Assembly: GCA_045114665.1 (NCBI GenBank)
Contig: JBGUKW010000203.1
Span: 1 to 6,773 of the forward strand
Source: CADAWZ01 sp045114665
GTDB taxonomy: Bacteria; Vulcanimicrobiota; CADAWZ01
DNA length: 6,773 nt
Direction of reading: 5' to 3'
Shown: piece by piece, positions 5,206-6,773 of the stretch
Layout: the number at the start of each line of letters is the position of its first letter
Numbering within the stretch: the first letter of the stretch is position 1
Notes under the pieces: generated by a model
What the model saw: the letters and a program-made list of their open reading frames with translations, nothing else
What the model was told of the DNA's origin: nothing
The model's database searches: none
Program-made: the position numbers and the translations under genes

Positions 5206-6531
5206 CTAATTATTTTTAGATAAATAAGGATCTACTCCAGACATAAGATTTATCATTTCATTTCTGAACCGACTAATCAATTCATTTTTTGACATTTTAT
5301 TTTGACAATAATTTTGATATAGAGTTTGATTTATCTTTATCAAATCTTCTTGCGTCACAAATTTATCTAATTTTTTTGAAAAAGGATTTGACTCTACTAC
5401 ATCATTTTTCAAATCTTTAGAAGTAGGTTCACCATTATTTGTATCATCAAATGAATCTTGTGTCAAATTTTCTTTTAAAAACTGAATTGGAACTGTAACA
5501 ATTTTTAAATTTTTACAATTACTAAATAAATTAAAACCAAATTTTGTGACTGTTTGTGGAATAACTAAATTATTCAAAGAATAACAATTAGCAAAAGCCA
5601 TCTCTTCTATATTTGTTACACTATCTGGAAGAGATATATTTTTCAATGATTCACAACCAAAAAATGTCTTTTTGTATATTGTTTTAACACCTTCTGGAAT
5701 CATAATTTCTGTAAATGAAAGACAATTTTCAAAAGCACTCTCACCAATAAATTTTACATTTTTAGGAATAATTATATTTTTCAAAGATTTACAATTACAA
5801 AAAAGTCTTGTAGCTATTCTATTAATAGAAGTTGGGATTTCTATTGATTCAAGTGAATTGCAATTTTCAAAAGCACTATCTCCAATAAATTTTATTGTCT
5901 CTGGAAGAACAATTTCTTTTAAAGAAGTGCAACCTTTAAAAGCATTGGAATGTATATTTTCAACAGTACTTGGAATTATTACACGAGTCAATGAAGTTAA
6001 ATGTGAAAAAACATCATTTCCTATTGCTGTTATTTTATATATAACTCCACTATATGTTGAAAAAGAAGGAGGTATCTCAATTTCTGTAATATCATATTTG
6101 CTTTTATATCCCAATCGTTTTAATGTACTATAATCCAATACGACATCTTCAATTTCAAATTTTTGAGATAAAGTATTAGTTGTTGCTATTTGAAAAACAA
6201 TATTTTTAGATTTAAATTTATTTATATTTTCTTCATATCCAAGAGGAATACCAAAAGTTTCTATAAGATATATTATGGAATCATAAGAGAGACCTAAATT
6301 TTCCAATTTTATTTTTATTTTTTCCAATCTGGATTCTATACTCAAACTGTCATCAATAAATAAATTTAAAAAAGATTTATCTACACCTATTCTAATAAGA
6401 TTAATCTCTTTTTGTGTAACTTCAGACATAGGAGCTAATTGTCTAAGCAATTTAGCAAATAAAAAGATATCTTTAAATATATTTTTACCTTTTTGCTTTA
6501 CAATTGTTTGAACTGCCACAGGAATAGTCAT
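5206..6531 (-). CDS. Cytoplasmic BspA-type leucine-rich repeat protein with unrecognised helical terminal regions
   Basis: The 441-residue product has no signal peptide, lipobox or membrane segment, so it is predicted to be cytoplasmic. Residues 1-100 look helical and amphipathic (for example ESRLEKIKIKLENLGL at 66-81). Their pattern of short helices, with LLRQLAPM near residue 30 and a Gly-Leu turn near 80, resembles a helical N-terminal module I loosely associate with multidomain proteins of anaerobes; I cannot name it. A capping region (about 125-177) leads into seven complete 23-residue BspA-type LRRs (178-338) and a partial eighth (339-351). An acidic/polar linker (355-385) then joins a second helical segment (391-432, containing NKMSKNELISRFRNEM). 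The start at 6531 is supported by a G-run SD. It is the only minus-strand gene here, convergent with the LRR lipoprotein gene and appearing more AT-rich than the gcv genes. Function is unknown; the LRR face suggests protein binding. Confidence 0.9.
   Translation of the reverse strand: MTIPVAVQTIVKQKGKNIFKDIFLFAKLLRQLAPMSEVTQKEINLIRIGVDKSFLNLFIDDSLSIESRLEKIKIKLENLGLSYDSIIYLIETFGIPLGYEENINKFKSKNIVFQIATTNTLSQKFEIEDVVLDYSTLKRLGYKSKYDITEIEIPPSFSTYSGVIYKITAIGNDVFSHLTSLTRVIIPSTVENIHSNAFKGCTSLKEIVLPETIKFIGDSAFENCNSLESIEIPTSINRIATRLFCNCKSLKNIIIPKNVKFIGESAFENCLSFTEIMIPEGVKTIYKKTFFGCESLKNISLPDSVTNIEEMAFANCYSLNNLVIPQTVTKFGFNLFSNCKNLKIVTVPIQFLKENLTQDSFDDTNNGEPTSKDLKNDVVESNPFSKKLDKFVTQEDLIKINQTLYQNYCQNKMSKNELISRFRNEMINLMSGVDPYLSKNN
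5518..6000 (-). repeat. Seven tandem 69-bp leucine-rich repeat units in the minus-strand gene
   Basis: Residues 178-338 are seven exact 23-residue units (483 bases), with a truncated eighth continuing to about 5479. Units begin with Cys except the first (Leu178): Cys at 201, 224, 247, 270, 293, 316 and the partial unit at 339. Typical cores are LKEIVLPETIKFIGDSAF and LKNIIIPKNVKFIGESAF. Codons differ from the equivalent protein motif in the lipoprotein gene. Confidence 0.93.
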
Positions 6532-6539
6532 TCAATTTT

Positions 6540-6544
6540 CCCCC
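6540..6544 (-). promoter_or_regulatory. G-run ribosome binding site of the minus-strand LRR gene
   Basis: On the minus strand GGGGGA lies eight bases before the ATG at 6531-6529. This is an all-G variant of the SD and stands out in an otherwise almost G-free leader. It supports the annotated start; no other in-frame start is better placed. Confidence 0.6.
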
Positions 6545-6557
6545 ATAATATATATTT

Positions 6558-6585
6558 AAAATATTTTTCTTTTTATTTTTATCAA
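6558..6585 (-). promoter_or_regulatory. Weak candidate promoter for the minus-strand LRR gene
   Basis: On the minus strand TTGATA (6585-6580) and TATTTT (6563-6558) are 16 bases apart, upstream of the SD. The surrounding DNA is so AT-rich that such matches are expected by chance, so this is only a candidate. Confidence 0.25.
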
Positions 6586-6773
6586 TTTCCTTTTAATTAA
6601 ATTATATTTTTACCTTTTTAATAAAAAGAAAAAATCACTTAACCAATATAAATTTTGGTCAAAGTATTTATGTTATGAAAAATATTAAAAATATTAAATA
6701 ATATGTAAAATTTTTAATATAAAATATCTTTCTTTATTGTTCAATATAATCTTTTCAAATTATATTTATCAAA
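6586..6773. other. Very AT-rich right-hand end with an AT-only inverted repeat, no gene recognised
   Basis: No frame on either strand gives a plausible protein; only tiny Lys/Asn/Ile frames occur. ATATTAAAAAT (6682-6692) and ATTTTTAATAT (6710-6720) are an exact 11-base inverted repeat with a 17-base gap, but it contains no G or C pair. The stretch is probably the upstream region of the minus-strand gene and/or the spacer to a neighbour outside the window. Confidence 0.4.

Noticed and set aside
4573..6000. Recent gene conversion between the two LRR genes
   Set aside because: The shared motif CTSLKEI is encoded by different codons in the two genes (TGT ACx TCA versus TGC ACT TCT), so the similarity is at protein level and does not indicate recent DNA exchange.
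4573..6000. CRISPR array or satellite interpretation of the 69-base periodicity
   Set aside because: The period lies within open coding frames and is explained entirely by 23-residue LRR units; there are no spacers between identical repeats.
5672..6133. Open frame of 153 codons on the plus strand, opposite the minus-strand LRR gene
   Set aside because: It is antisense to the repeat region and stays open because the 69-base period is a multiple of three, so the same stop-free antisense pattern recurs. It has no SD and its product merely repeats the antisense pattern (QFSKALSPINF twice).
6682..6720. AT-only inverted repeat as a terminator or attachment site
   Set aside because: It has no G-C pair, a 17-base loop and no T run. 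In DNA of this composition 11-base AT palindromes are expected by chance.

Overview
This is an AT-rich bacterial window with short, well-formed intergenic spacers. It holds the 3' end of one gene, a three-gene glycine cleavage operon (gcvH-gcvPA-gcvPB), and a convergent pair of genes with BspA/TpLRR-type leucine-rich repeats. The two-subunit glycine decarboxylase, the loose lipobox of the lipoprotein, the BspA-type repeats and the low G+C all suggest a host-associated anaerobe. A Treponema-like spirochaete is my best guess. A clostridial or other low-G+C gut anaerobe is not excluded, because there is no rRNA or other phylogenetic marker here.

Layout. Positions 1-251 carry the C-terminal 82 codons of an unrecognised, charged protein with one CxxC zinc-knuckle half. 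Positions 252-486 are an A/T-rich spacer with a long hairpin (353-391, probable terminator), candidate promoter elements (410-431) and a small leader hairpin (431-457). Positions 487-3682 are gcvH, gcvPA and gcvPB, tightly coupled: an SD overlaps the gcvH stop codon, and gcvPA and gcvPB overlap by one base. The operon ends in a strong intrinsic terminator (3698-3731). A gene for a lipoprotein with Pro/Thr linker, two Ig-like (Big_2-type) domains and seven 23-residue LRRs follows at 3751-5130. A symmetrical terminator (5133-5179) separates it from an opposing gene (5206-6531, minus strand), which encodes a second LRR protein without signal peptide, flanked by helical N- and C-terminal regions. 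The last 242 bases are very AT-rich with no recognisable gene.

How the genes work together. GcvPA and GcvPB form the PLP-dependent glycine decarboxylase (P protein). It transfers the aminomethyl group to the lipoyl lysine of GcvH. The remaining partners, GcvT (aminomethyltransferase) and GcvL (dihydrolipoamide dehydrogenase), are not in this window and must lie elsewhere if the pathway is complete. The LRR lipoprotein is probably an envelope- or surface-exposed binding protein. Its opposing relative appears to be cytoplasmic, with the same repeat scaffold in a different architecture. No mobile element, CRISPR array, tRNA or rRNA was seen. The only candidates for new biology are the cytoplasmic LRR protein with its unrecognised helical modules and the zinc-knuckle fragment at the left edge.
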